DNA of 24,599 nt from a virus: positions 1 to 24,599 of the IMG/VR virus record IMGVR_UViG_3300034062_007842, one strand, 5' to 3'. The notes below the pieces were generated by a model. It saw only the letters and a program-made list of their open reading frames with translations, was not told where the DNA came from and ran no database searches. Both the position numbers and the translations under genes were made by a program. Every line of letters starts with the position of its first letter. Position 1 is the stretch's first letter. Shown piece by piece: positions 1 through 7,359 of the stretch.

Positions 1-2
1 AA

Positions 3-746
3 TCCATGGAAATTTACGATAGAAACTTCCTGGACAAACCAACAAAGTTTTTATTAGATAATTCATCCGATTTATCAACGACTGAAAAATACTCTGAACT
101 CTGTGTTAAATATAATTTTGAACACATCAAAAAAGACAATTTGGGTATTTGTGGTGGTAGACAATGGATTGCTGAACACGCTCAAGAAAACAAATTTGAT
201 TTTTATTGGTTTTTTGAGGATGACATGTTCTTCTATAATGGTGCTGATGCTGTTTGTAAAAATGGATTTGTTAGAGAAATTCCGGACCTTTATAACAAAG
301 TAATGCAGATTGCCTCTAGAGATTCTTTAGACTTTTTAAAGTTAAATTTTACTGAATTTTATGGTGATAATGGAACTCAATGGTCTTGGTATAATGTCCC
401 ACAAAGTGTTCGTGAGGAATATTGGCCCGAAAAATCGACGTTACCAGTACAAGGTTTGGACCCAAATGCTCCAAGAACCAAATTTACTGAAGTAAGGTCA
501 TATAAAGGTTTGGCTTATGGAATTGGTGAGGTTTATTATTGTAACTGGCCACAAGTGGTTTCAAGATACGGAAATGAAAAAATGTTTTTGACTACGAAAT
601 GGGACCGTCCGTTTGAACAAACCTGGATGTCATACATCTACCAGGAAATAAAAAAGGATAATATTAAACCAGCTTTGTTGTTTGCAACACCCACTGAACA
701 CGACAGATTTGAATTCTACGATGGTAAACTAAGAAAAGAGTCCTAA
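3..746 (+). CDS. Glycosyltransferase-like protein, 5' end cut by window edge
   Basis: The frame is open from the first bases of the window; the first ATG is at 6. Counting from that ATG (246 residues), the protein has an NSS segment near residue 19 and an N-x-G-x-x-GGR-x-W stretch around residues 45-54. An FEDDMFF acidic motif follows near residues 70-76. This order resembles the GT-A fold of family 2 glycosyltransferases, where the acidic motif binds metal and nucleotide sugar. In that fold, one beta strand and the nucleotide-binding loop normally precede the NSS segment. They are missing here, so I infer that the true start lies upstream and that the ATG at 6 is internal. Its role could be glycosylation of phage DNA, of virion proteins or of host surface; the sequence does not say which. 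The next gene begins 18 bases after the stop. The family assignment rests on motif pattern only. Confidence 0.6.
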   Translation, partial: SMEIYDRNFLDKPTKFLLDNSSDLSTTEKYSELCVKYNFEHIKKDNLGICGGRQWIAEHAQENKFDFYWFFEDDMFFYNGADAVCKNGFVREIPDLYNKVMQIASRDSLDFLKLNFTEFYGDNGTQWSWYNVPQSVREEYWPEKSTLPVQGLDPNAPRTKFTEVRSYKGLAYGIGEVYYCNWPQVVSRYGNEKMFLTTKWDRPFEQTWMSYIYQEIKKDNIKPALLFATPTEHDRFEFYDGKLRKES

Positions 747-751
747 CAAAG

Positions 752-759
752 TATTTATC
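752..759 (+). promoter_or_regulatory. Late-promoter-like motif TATTTATC
   Basis: TATTTATC lies in the 18-base gap before the gene at 765, ending 5 bases before its ATG. If it behaves like the T4 late -10 element, transcription would start at or next to the A of the ATG, giving an almost leaderless message. It is one copy of a motif that recurs upstream of ten genes here. Confidence 0.5.
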
Positions 760-764
760 TTTGT

Positions 765-1163
765 ATGGAATTCTTTATTAGAAAAAACGCTACACTACCG
801 GTCCTTAAAATGCAAGTTGTGCAGGATGGGCGCAGTAGTTACGGTGATACTATGGAGTTTTTGGAGCTCTCAACAATTTATTTTTCAATGGTAAACGTTC
901 AAACAGGAATTCCTAGAATTGTTGGTGCTCCTTGTTCTATTGTAAGTTTGATTCCAAATGAGCCAGGAGCCCCAATAGAGTATTATATTTATTACCAATT
1001 CACTTCTAGACAAACAGACACTCCCGGAAGATACCAGGGTCAGTTCCTAATCAAGAATAGTGGATTGTTAGGTACACAGGCAGGAAGTTTAATTGTTCCA
1101 ATTAGAGAAGAACTTTATATCAATATCGAAGACAGCTTTATTTCTGAACAAGCTTGTTGCTAG
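765..1163 (+). CDS. Small beta-rich protein, probable virion component
   Basis: A 132-residue protein of unknown function. It has no signal peptide or membrane segment. Alternating polar and hydrophobic stretches suggest a beta sandwich. An early segment around residues 4-22 (IRKNATLPVLKMQVVQDGR) and a later YYIYYQFTSRQTDTPGRYQG stretch near residues 75-94 recall N-terminal beta-sandwich domains of phage baseplate proteins such as the BppU N-terminal domain. I cannot confirm that without a profile search. It ends in two cysteines. The start at 765 is chosen because the conserved-looking sequence begins directly there and a late-promoter-like motif ends 5 bases upstream. It lies between a glycosyltransferase-like gene and the DNA polymerase. 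Virion function is an inference from fold character and promoter type. Confidence 0.6.
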   Translation: MEFFIRKNATLPVLKMQVVQDGRSSYGDTMEFLELSTIYFSMVNVQTGIPRIVGAPCSIVSLIPNEPGAPIEYYIYYQFTSRQTDTPGRYQGQFLIKNSGLLGTQAGSLIVPIREELYINIEDSFISEQACC

Positions 1164-1189
1164 ATTGACCGGTTGATTTCACTTGATTA

Positions 1190-1197
1190 TATTTATT
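1190..1197 (+). promoter_or_regulatory. TATTTATT motif upstream of DNA polymerase
   Basis: A TATTTATT copy, within TATATTTATT, lies 69 bases before the polymerase ATG. The last base differs from the commoner A or C. It would give a leader of about 65 bases containing a mini-ORF and a hairpin. This is weaker evidence than for the structural genes because AT-rich spacers contain such words by chance. Confidence 0.3.
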
Positions 1198-1202
1198 GAA
1201 GA

Positions 1203-1263
1203 ATGAGAAAGACAAACTTCACCATTTGGTGAAAGCTAATGAGTCGCTCGGTAATACTTTAAT
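1203..1263 (+). promoter_or_regulatory. Polymerase leader: mini-ORF and hairpin
   Basis: The 103-base gap before the polymerase holds a 9-codon ORF (1203-1232, peptide MRKTNFTIW). A perfect 6-bp stem follows, TTCACC (1218-1223) with GGTGAA (1228-1233) around a four-base ATTT loop. There is no T-tract, so it is not an intrinsic terminator. In T4, gp43 represses its own translation by binding a hairpin near its start codon. This hairpin lies in the analogous leader but ends about 33 bases before the ATG, farther upstream than in T4. Its role as an operator is a guess. Confidence 0.35.
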
Positions 1264-1266
1264 AAA

Positions 1267-4068
1267 ATGATTGATTCAGAAATCATCAAATCCTTCCTCG
1301 AGGGTAATGACCCTGAGGAGTTTATTGTTGCTTGTGAATTTGACTACGTGTCGGATTCAATTTACAAAATCAAAGAAATTCCTGGTAAAGGGAAAGAAAT
1401 TCGCAAAGATACTTTTATCCCGTTCTGTTGGGTTGGTGACCTACATAATATGGGTTTTTATCAAAACTCAAAAGGTCTGCAGAAGGAAGCAATGACCAAG
1501 CATGGGATTGTTATTACCAAACTGGAAACCCACGGTGACCCTAGAATGGAAAAGGGTTTAACTTTTATGGTAAAATCTCTAAAGGGATATAGAAGTTTAA
1601 TTCAATTCTTCCGTGAGGGTGGTGCCGACCCATGGGGTGAAAAGTTCAGAGAGAAAATTTTACTTCTTCCCCCCGTCGAACAGTACTTTATTTCAAAGGA
1701 AAAACGATTGTTCAAAGGATTTGAAGATTATGAAGATGTAACCCGATTGGTATTTGACTTGGAGACCACATCTCTTGAGCCGAAGGACGGTAGGATTTTC
1801 ATGATTGGTATTAGAACCAACAAGGGTTACAATAAGATTATTGAATGTATTAACGAGGAAGACGAAGCTAGAGGTTTAAGAGAGTTCTTTGATATTATCA
1901 ACGAGCTAAAGCCAAGTATTATTGGGGGGTATAACTCAGCAAACTTTGACTGGTATTGGATTTTTGAGCGTTGTAAAATTCTTAAAGTTGATATCAGAAA
2001 GATTGTTAAATCATTGCATCCACAACATTCTATTTCCCAACGAAAGAATATGTTGAAGCTTGCTAATGAGGTGGAAGAGTTTCAACAAACATCCATTTGG
2101 GGATACAACAACATTGATATTATCCACGCAGTCCGTAGAGCTCAAGCTATTAATTCATCAATTAAGAGTGCGGGGCTTAAATACATTTCTGAGTTCATCG
2201 GTGCTAAAGAAGCGGACCGAGTTTACATCGGTCACGAGAACATTGGTAAGATGTATACTGACAACCACGAATATTGGCTAAACCTTAAAAATGGTGAATA
2301 CCGCAAAAAGGGAGATTTTATGGACTTGGATAAGAAATTCCCTGAAACTTATTTTCTTACAACTGGAAGTGATATTGTCGAGCGGTATCTTCAGGATGAC
2401 TTGGAAGAAACTTTAAAAGTTGATAAGGAATTTAACCAAGCATCGTTTCTTCTAGCTTCGATGATTCCAACGACTTATGAGCGTGTATCCACTATGGGAA
2501 CCGCAACTCTTTGGAAGATGCTTATGTTGGCTTGGAGTTATAAGAATAACTTGGCTGTTCCGGCTCGTCAGGGTAAAACTGAATTTGTGGGTGGATTGTC
2601 TAGATTGTTAAAGGTGGGGTATTCCAAGGATGTTCTTAAACTTGACTTCTCTTCGCTGTATCCGTCCATTCAGCTTGTGCATGATGTATTCCCAGCTTGT
2701 GATGTTACCGGAGCTATGAAAGGTATGCTCAAATACTTCCGGGATGCTCGTATCAAATACAAGCAGCTTGCTGAGGAGTATTACGAGATTGACCGCAAGA
2801 AGTCTGAATCATATGGAAACAAGCAGTTACCTATTAAAATCTTTATTAACTCCATGTTTGGTGCGTTGTCAGCTCCTCAGGTTTTTCCATGGGGTGACAT
2901 GTATATGGGGGAACAAATTACTTGTACAGGTCGTCAGTATCTGCGTCAGATGATTAAGTTTTTCATGTCCCGTGGATATACCCCCCTTGTAATGGATACG
3001 GACGGTGTAAACTTCTCACTGCCCGATGGTGCAAAGGATAGAAAGTATGTTGGTCGTGGTCTTAACTGGAAAGTCAAAGAGGGTAAAGTTTACGAAGGTG
3101 CTGAGGCCGATGTTGCCGAATATAACGATATTTTTATGAGGGGGGAAATGGCTCTTGATACGGATGGTGTTTGGCCATCATGTATTAACCTCGCTCGTAA
3201 AAACTATGCGGTTATGGATTACAAGGGTAAGATTAAACTTACTGGTAACTCCATCAAATCCAAAAAGCTTCCAGGTTATATTGAGAAGTTCTTGGACAAG
3301 GGTATTAAGATGCTTTTGGAGGGTAAAGGAAAAGAATTTGTTGATTACTACTATGAGTATATCGAAAAGATTTACAATCAGCAGGTTCCTTTGGCTCAGA
3401 TTGCACAAAAAGCGAAAGTTAAGCAGACCCTTGAGGATTACAAAGTTCGTTGCACACAGACCACAAAAGCGGGGTCTCTGATGTCACGTCAAGCTCACAT
3501 GGAACTCGCAATTCAACACAAGATGAATGTGAACCTGGGGGATGTTATTCTTTACGTCAACAACGGAGAAAAAGCTTCTCACGGTGATGTTCAAAAAGTT
3601 CCTGCAAAAAAATATTCTGAGCTTCAAAAGAAAAAGCATTTTGATAAAACTGGTGAAGTTCTTCAGGACGTTGCCTCTTATATTAATTTGAATTGCTACA
3701 TTTTGGATAATGATGAGCTAGAAAACAATCCTGAGATGACAGGAGATTATAATGTTGCTCGTGCTATTACCACATTTAACAAGCGAATCGAACCTCTTTT
3801 GGTTTGTTTCAAGGATGATGTACGAAATGCTTTACTTGTGAATAATCCTGAAGACATGGGGATTTTCACAGCTATTCAGTGTGAGCTAATCAACGGATAT
3901 CCAATGGGTCCGGGTGACCAGGATGAACTTGAGGAGGTTATGGCTTTGTCAGATGGCGAGGTAAAATACTGGGAAAAACGAGGTCTTTCAGAAAATTATA
4001 TCTATGATTTGGCTGAAGAAGGTTGGGCGTCGTATATTTACAGTCATGAAACTGAAGCACATTGTTAA
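1267..4068 (+). CDS. 43: Family B DNA polymerase with 3'-5' exonuclease (T4 gp43-like)
   Basis: This is the replicative DNA polymerase of the phage, at 933 residues (T4 gp43 is about 900). The proofreading exonuclease domain is visible: Exo I FDLETT with D164 and E166, Exo II with N223 and D228 in a GYNSANFDW stretch, and Exo III as Y374-x3-D378. The polymerase domain has motif A (DFSSLYP, D460-P466), motif B (K519 and K524 leading to NSMFG at 528-532) and motif C (DTDG, D577 and D579, in VMDTDGVNF). All catalytic acids are therefore present. Motif C carries G instead of the usual S, as in many archaeal family B enzymes, so this does not imply inactivity. No intein or split is seen. The ATG at 1267 follows an A-rich TTTAATAAA stretch without a Shine-Dalgarno sequence. 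The leader contains a hairpin that may be regulatory. The 3' end overlaps the next gene. Confidence 0.97.
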   Translation: MIDSEIIKSFLEGNDPEEFIVACEFDYVSDSIYKIKEIPGKGKEIRKDTFIPFCWVGDLHNMGFYQNSKGLQKEAMTKHGIVITKLETHGDPRMEKGLTFMVKSLKGYRSLIQFFREGGADPWGEKFREKILLLPPVEQYFISKEKRLFKGFEDYEDVTRLVFDLETTSLEPKDGRIFMIGIRTNKGYNKIIECINEEDEARGLREFFDIINELKPSIIGGYNSANFDWYWIFERCKILKVDIRKIVKSLHPQHSISQRKNMLKLANEVEEFQQTSIWGYNNIDIIHAVRRAQAINSSIKSAGLKYISEFIGAKEADRVYIGHENIGKMYTDNHEYWLNLKNGEYRKKGDFMDLDKKFPETYFLTTGSDIVERYLQDDLEETLKVDKEFNQASFLLASMIPTTYERVSTMGTATLWKMLMLAWSYKNNLAVPARQGKTEFVGGLSRLLKVGYSKDVLKLDFSSLYPSIQLVHDVFPACDVTGAMKGMLKYFRDARIKYKQLAEEYYEIDRKKSESYGNKQLPIKIFINSMFGALSAPQVFPWGDMYMGEQITCTGRQYLRQMIKFFMSRGYTPLVMDTDGVNFSLPDGAKDRKYVGRGLNWKVKEGKVYEGAEADVAEYNDIFMRGEMALDTDGVWPSCINLARKNYAVMDYKGKIKLTGNSIKSKKLPGYIEKFLDKGIKMLLEGKGKEFVDYYYEYIEKIYNQQVPLAQIAQKAKVKQTLEDYKVRCTQTTKAGSLMSRQAHMELAIQHKMNVNLGDVILYVNNGEKASHGDVQKVPAKKYSELQKKKHFDKTGEVLQDVASYINLNCYILDNDELENNPEMTGDYNVARAITTFNKRIEPLLVCFKDDVRNALLVNNPEDMGIFTAIQCELINGYPMGPGDQDELEEVMALSDGEVKYWEKRGLSENYIYDLAEEGWASYIYSHETEAHC

Positions 4069-4333
4069 TCTGAGCCTTGACAACCCAGGAGCAGACTTTT
4101 GGATTGTTCGTCGTGGTAATGCCAACCAAGTTGGTCGTCCAACTCGTGAATACTCTCCTGAACACATCGGAGTAAGTGTAACCCGTCCAGACTTGATTCT
4201 GGCTGATTATCTTTTCTACGTGTTTGAATTTATGGCGAACAACGGAGTATTCACTCAATTGGCACAAGGAACTACTGGTCTGAAAAGTATAAGTGTAAAA
4301 GATTTGAAAAATATTCCTCTTAAGACATCTTAA
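4046..4333 (+). CDS. Small HsdS-like (type I restriction specificity domain) protein
   Basis: A 95-residue protein starting at the ATG at 4046, inside the last codons of the polymerase gene (23-base overlap). The frame is open 14 codons further up to 4004, but those codons overlap the polymerase more deeply and look unconserved. The C-terminal half contains ILADYLFYVFEFM, then a LAQGTTGLKSISVKDLKNIPL-type segment (split here as LAQGTTGLKSIS plus VKDLKNIPL). That order, a helix, then GTT, then an IS-x-KDLKNI segment, is typical of the end of a target-recognition domain in type I restriction S subunits (Methylase_S family). Only one such half-domain is present and no HsdM or HsdR lies nearby. 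I infer a stand-alone DNA-binding or decoy protein rather than a working specificity subunit. It converges on and overlaps the minus-strand gene at 4320 by 14 bases. Confidence 0.6.
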   Translation: MKLKHIVNLSLDNPGADFWIVRRGNANQVGRPTREYSPEHIGVSVTRPDLILADYLFYVFEFMANNGVFTQLAQGTTGLKSISVKDLKNIPLKTS

Positions 4334-4655
4334 GTCCGTCAGAGGATATAATATACCAAACACCTGCGCAGAATCTGAATTCTACGCAAGCTCCCTTGTC
4401 GATTAAAATTTCATCATATTCCTCATCGATTTTACCGATGTCTGGGATGATGAGCACTTTTGTCATTGCTTTGATTACAGTGTGGTCTGTAGATATACTA
4501 TCAAGCCTTACTTTTGCTTGAGGTACACCTCTTATCACAACGCAAGCCTCACCATGGGTTTCGTAAAAGACTTCGGAAACGACAGACACCTCTGAGGTGT
4601 GTATTACTTTTCCGTTTATAATTCTTTGTGAGGGTACATTTTTTAAAACAGCCAT
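4320..4655 (-). CDS. Unknown small protein, possible virion component
   Basis: A 111-residue protein I do not recognise. It is rich in valine and isoleucine in alternating patterns, suggesting beta structure. It closes with a GACVEFRFCAGVWYIISSDG-like stretch, a composition common at the ends of phage structural proteins. It begins 2 bases after the stop of the upstream neck-like gene, so the two are almost certainly co-transcribed and perhaps translationally coupled; no separate promoter motif is visible. Its first four residues (MAVL) equal those of the upstream neighbour, probably by chance. The start is fixed by the upstream stop. Its 3' end overlaps the convergent HsdS-like gene. Confidence 0.55.
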   Translation of the reverse strand: MAVLKNVPSQRIINGKVIHTSEVSVVSEVFYETHGEACVVIRGVPQAKVRLDSISTDHTVIKAMTKVLIIPDIGKIDEEYDEILIDKGACVEFRFCAGVWYIISSDGLKMS

Positions 4656-4657
4656 TT

Positions 4658-5776
4658 TTATATTACATAAATTTGTCTGGGCATAGCTCTATACTTCATT
4701 TGCTTGTTAAGGTTTTCAGCAAGCAAAGCTTCTTTTTCCATTTGTTTTTCTGGGCGAAGTCTTTCGAGACGAAGTTTGAGTTCTTCTTCCAATTTAGCTT
4801 TTTCATCCTTTGATTCTGTCTGCAAGGATGTATAATCCATTTGCAATTCAGAATCAGGAGTTTTAAGGTTACCAGAGAACTTACCCCTTACTCTTGCTAA
4901 AGTTTCTTTAGCATAAGCGGTAAACCACTTTCTAACCCATTGTTGGGCAGGGACGTTTAAATCCTCCCAACTTAGCTGTTCAACTGGCACGTCCGATGGT
5001 AACTTGATAATGTCTGGGTTGTCCTTCAAACATTTTGCTCTGCTGTCACCATCAACATCGTAATACCAATACCAAACAGCTTTACCTGTGTATTGTGAAT
5101 AGTTACTCCAGGAGAAATTTGACCCAGGGGCATTATACAGGGTCACCAATCTTTTACCGTCTGGTAACCCTGTAATTTTATATGTTAATTGACCACCCAA
5201 GATTCGGTTAAGAATGTTTGCTTCTTGAGCTCGTAGCAAATAGTCAAAACCGCTAAGCATGAAATAGGAACCTGCATTACCTATTTGTGCATAACCAGCT
5301 TGGTTTGCACCTAAACCTAGACCACCGAAACCATAATCGGTAGTTCCAAATAATGCTAAGTTTTGGAATGGTTGGTTTGAAAACCAAAGAAGTTCGTTGA
5401 TTTCACGACCAGCAGGTATTTCGTAGGATTGTGTATTGGCACTTAAAACAAAGTAATCTTTCTTTATAACATATGGTCCAGTAGTTTGCAATCCAACAAT
5501 TTTTGAATATGCGTATGTAAATTGGTCTTCAAGGTTGAATGTTCTAGTAGTCAATGCTCTTGCTACAGATTTTTCACTCATGTTTAAATTGACCAAGTTT
5601 ACCCAGTTTGATTCAATAAGCCAATCAAGAGTATATTGCTCGTAATCTTCTATGGAAAGTTCCATTAAGGAATCAAGCATTTCATCCTCTAATTCAACTG
5701 CTCTAAGTGGTGCACCTAACTGGTGACGGAGCCTAGTATAAATTCTACTTCTTTCGGGTTCTGGTAATACTGCCAT
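4658..5776 (-). CDS. Neck or head-completion-like virion protein (gp13-like candidate)
   Basis: A 372-residue protein. The N-terminus (residues 8-45, RSRIYTRLRHQLGAP, then VELEDEMLDSLMELSIEDYEQYTLDWL) resembles the start of T4-type neck proteins, where a GAP-x5-VEL-x-(D/E) helix-turn segment precedes long helices. The middle (about 125-245) is rich in Gly, Tyr, Asn and Trp. A short charged region at about 320-360 (KDEKAKLEEELKLRLERLR) is a likely coiled coil. No enzyme motif is present. A TATTTATT motif ends 3 bases before the ATG, leaving essentially no leader. It lies downstream of the SOD fusion gene and directly upstream of a small unknown gene. The neck assignment rests on the N-terminal pattern and on other virion genes in the window; a different head or connector role is equally possible. 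Confidence 0.45.
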   Translation of the reverse strand: MAVLPEPERSRIYTRLRHQLGAPLRAVELEDEMLDSLMELSIEDYEQYTLDWLIESNWVNLVNLNMSEKSVARALTTRTFNLEDQFTYAYSKIVGLQTTGPYVIKKDYFVLSANTQSYEIPAGREINELLWFSNQPFQNLALFGTTDYGFGGLGLGANQAGYAQIGNAGSYFMLSGFDYLLRAQEANILNRILGGQLTYKITGLPDGKRLVTLYNAPGSNFSWSNYSQYTGKAVWYWYYDVDGDSRAKCLKDNPDIIKLPSDVPVEQLSWEDLNVPAQQWVRKWFTAYAKETLARVRGKFSGNLKTPDSELQMDYTSLQTESKDEKAKLEEELKLRLERLRPEKQMEKEALLAENLNKQMKYRAMPRQIYVI

Positions 5777-5779
5777 ACC

Positions 5780-5787
5780 AATAAATA
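5780..5787 (-). promoter_or_regulatory. Late-promoter-like motif TATTTATT (minus strand)
   Basis: On the minus strand, TATTTATT sits 3 bases before the ATG of the neck-like gene, in the 17-base gap after the SOD fusion gene. If it is a -10 element, transcription would begin inside or beside the start codon. It may therefore act for downstream starts or be coincidental. Confidence 0.35.
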
Positions 5788-5793
5788 CCTCGC

Positions 5794-7320
5794 TTATCTT
5801 AAATCGTATAGAAGAGATTTTTTCTCGAAAACATAATTACCCATCACAATTTCACCGTTGTTTTCAAAAACAGCAACCTTGTTGCCCTTTACAAATACCA
5901 TAAGGTCAACATTGTATTTTGCAACCTCACCAGTTTTAGTTACGATAAGCTTTCCGTTTTGTTCCAAAATTTCCGCAAACCCTTTAATTTGAGCAGTTTT
6001 TTTCACCCCCTCAATGACAATGTGAGCATCGATTTTCTTCTCTGCATCAATAGCTTTACCAGCACCAGACACTCCGATAACTTTGACATCAGGCAAACTT
6101 TCTTTCAAAGTTCTCAGCGCAGATTTTTCTCTTCTTGAACCAACTTTATCTTTTTCAGTCAGAATTTGCATAACCGCTTGGAACGTTTTGCCATCAGTAT
6201 TGAAGATACCTTTACCAAACTTTTCAATCCAGTTACCAAATCTTTTCATTTCAACAACTTGCTCTCCAGGTGGTTTGTCCGAGAAACTAATTGGCTCCTC
6301 ACCCTCTATCTCCGCAAGTCTTTGATTTACATCCTTCATAATCATACAAAAAGTCGAGTAGTTGGTATTCAAAAAGTTGATTACACTTCTACCCGGTTTT
6401 TCCAAATAATAAATTCCTGGGATTTCACCATTTTCTTTTTTATCGTGATACTTGTCCGGGAAAACTTTTTTCAAAGTCCCGTTAATTGTATTTTTGTAGA
6501 TGTTTCTTGCAGGAACATTCACATTGAAAAGATTTCTAAAGAATTCAATATCAGCTCTACTGCAGTGCTCCGCTTTTGTCTCTTTGAGCACAAGCCCAAC
6601 TTGTTTTGATTCAAGAAGCTTGGTTTCAGTTTTGAGTTCAAACATCTTTTGCACAAAGTCCCAGTTTACTACCGTCCAGAAGTTTTTGATATATTCATCC
6701 CTTTTGTTTTTGTATTTAAGGTAGTAGGCATGCTCCCATAAATCCAAACCAAGAAGTGGGTAACCACCCCCTTCGATGATGTTCATTAGTGGATTGTCTT
6801 GGTTGGGGGTAGACATAATTTTCAGCGTCCCTTTGTTTGTTAGAACGAGCCATACCCATCCGGAACCAAATCTTTGACGAGCCACATCCTCAAAACTTTT
6901 TTTGAACTTTTCATAAGAACCAAAATCTTTTTTAATTTTAATGATGAGCTCTTTGCTTGGTCTTTGTTGAGTGGGGGAAAGCATGTTCCAGAATAGTGCA
7001 TGGTTGAATGCTCCACCTGCGTTGTCTCTAACCCCTTTTGGGTAGCGTGAGATGTTTTTAATTATTTTTTCTAAGTCGTGGTCGCCTTTTCTTTTTTTTA
7101 GCATGGCGTTGAGCTTATCCACATAACCTTTGTAGTGTTTGTTGTAGTGAACATTCATAGTTTCTGAATCTATGAATCTCTTTACGGCTGAGTAACTGTA
7201 AGGGAGTTTTTCTATTCCTATTTTTTTTCCTTCTTGAAGAAGCTCTCTTACTTGTTCTTTCTTTTGTTCGTGAATAATTTGCTCTTGTATTTTATTGACT
7301 TGCTCTTGTATATGTTCCAT
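5794..7320 (-). CDS. Mn-type superoxide dismutase fused to a probable PD-(D/E)XK-like domain
   Basis: A 508-residue protein with three parts. Residues 1-36 are Gln/Glu/Lys-rich and probably coiled coil. Residues about 37-235 are a complete Fe/Mn superoxide dismutase domain. The four metal ligands are present as H58 (HYNKHYKGY), H107 (NHALFW), D193 and H197 (DLWEHAYY). The GSGWVWL segment is at 152-158, and Q174 in NQDNPL is placed as in Mn-type enzymes. Residues about 240-508 are a second region not found in ordinary SODs (about 200 residues). Its last 110 residues show E398, a glycine-rich GAGKAID segment with D425 and D431, then Q444-I-K446 at the end of a beta strand. This arrangement resembles PD-(D/E)XK nucleases with a QxK motif, such as Mrr-like enzymes. 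SOD activity is well supported; the nuclease call is inference. A TATTTATA late-type motif lies 16 bases before the start. Confidence 0.85.
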   Translation of the reverse strand: MEHIQEQVNKIQEQIIHEQKKEQVRELLQEGKKIGIEKLPYSYSAVKRFIDSETMNVHYNKHYKGYVDKLNAMLKKRKGDHDLEKIIKNISRYPKGVRDNAGGAFNHALFWNMLSPTQQRPSKELIIKIKKDFGSYEKFKKSFEDVARQRFGSGWVWLVLTNKGTLKIMSTPNQDNPLMNIIEGGGYPLLGLDLWEHAYYLKYKNKRDEYIKNFWTVVNWDFVQKMFELKTETKLLESKQVGLVLKETKAEHCSRADIEFFRNLFNVNVPARNIYKNTINGTLKKVFPDKYHDKKENGEIPGIYYLEKPGRSVINFLNTNYSTFCMIMKDVNQRLAEIEGEEPISFSDKPPGEQVVEMKRFGNWIEKFGKGIFNTDGKTFQAVMQILTEKDKVGSRREKSALRTLKESLPDVKVIGVSGAGKAIDAEKKIDAHIVIEGVKKTAQIKGFAEILEQNGKLIVTKTGEVAKYNVDLMVFVKGNKVAVFENNGEIVMGNYVFEKKSLLYDLR

Positions 7321-7336
7321 GGTCTTATTGTTTTTC

Positions 7337-7344
7337 TATAAATA
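7337..7344 (-). promoter_or_regulatory. Late-promoter-like motif TATTTATA (minus strand)
   Basis: TATTTATA on the minus strand lies in the 39-base gap between the helicase stop and the SOD fusion start, 16 bases before the ATG. The leader after it is A-rich and contains AATAAG, a word also present in the sheath and tube leaders. It suggests that the SOD fusion is expressed late, separately from the helicase. Confidence 0.5.
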
Positions 7345-7359
7345 ATAGAAACCGACCGA

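Noticed and set aside
2995-3006. DNA polymerase motif C reads DTDG instead of DTDS
   Set aside because: DTDG is common in archaeal and some viral family B polymerases, and both metal-binding aspartates are kept, so it is not a sign of inactivity.
4004-4045. Longer start for the HsdS-like protein
   Set aside because: The extra 14 codons lie deeper inside the polymerase gene and do not look like the family; the internal ATG at 4046 begins the recognisable protein.
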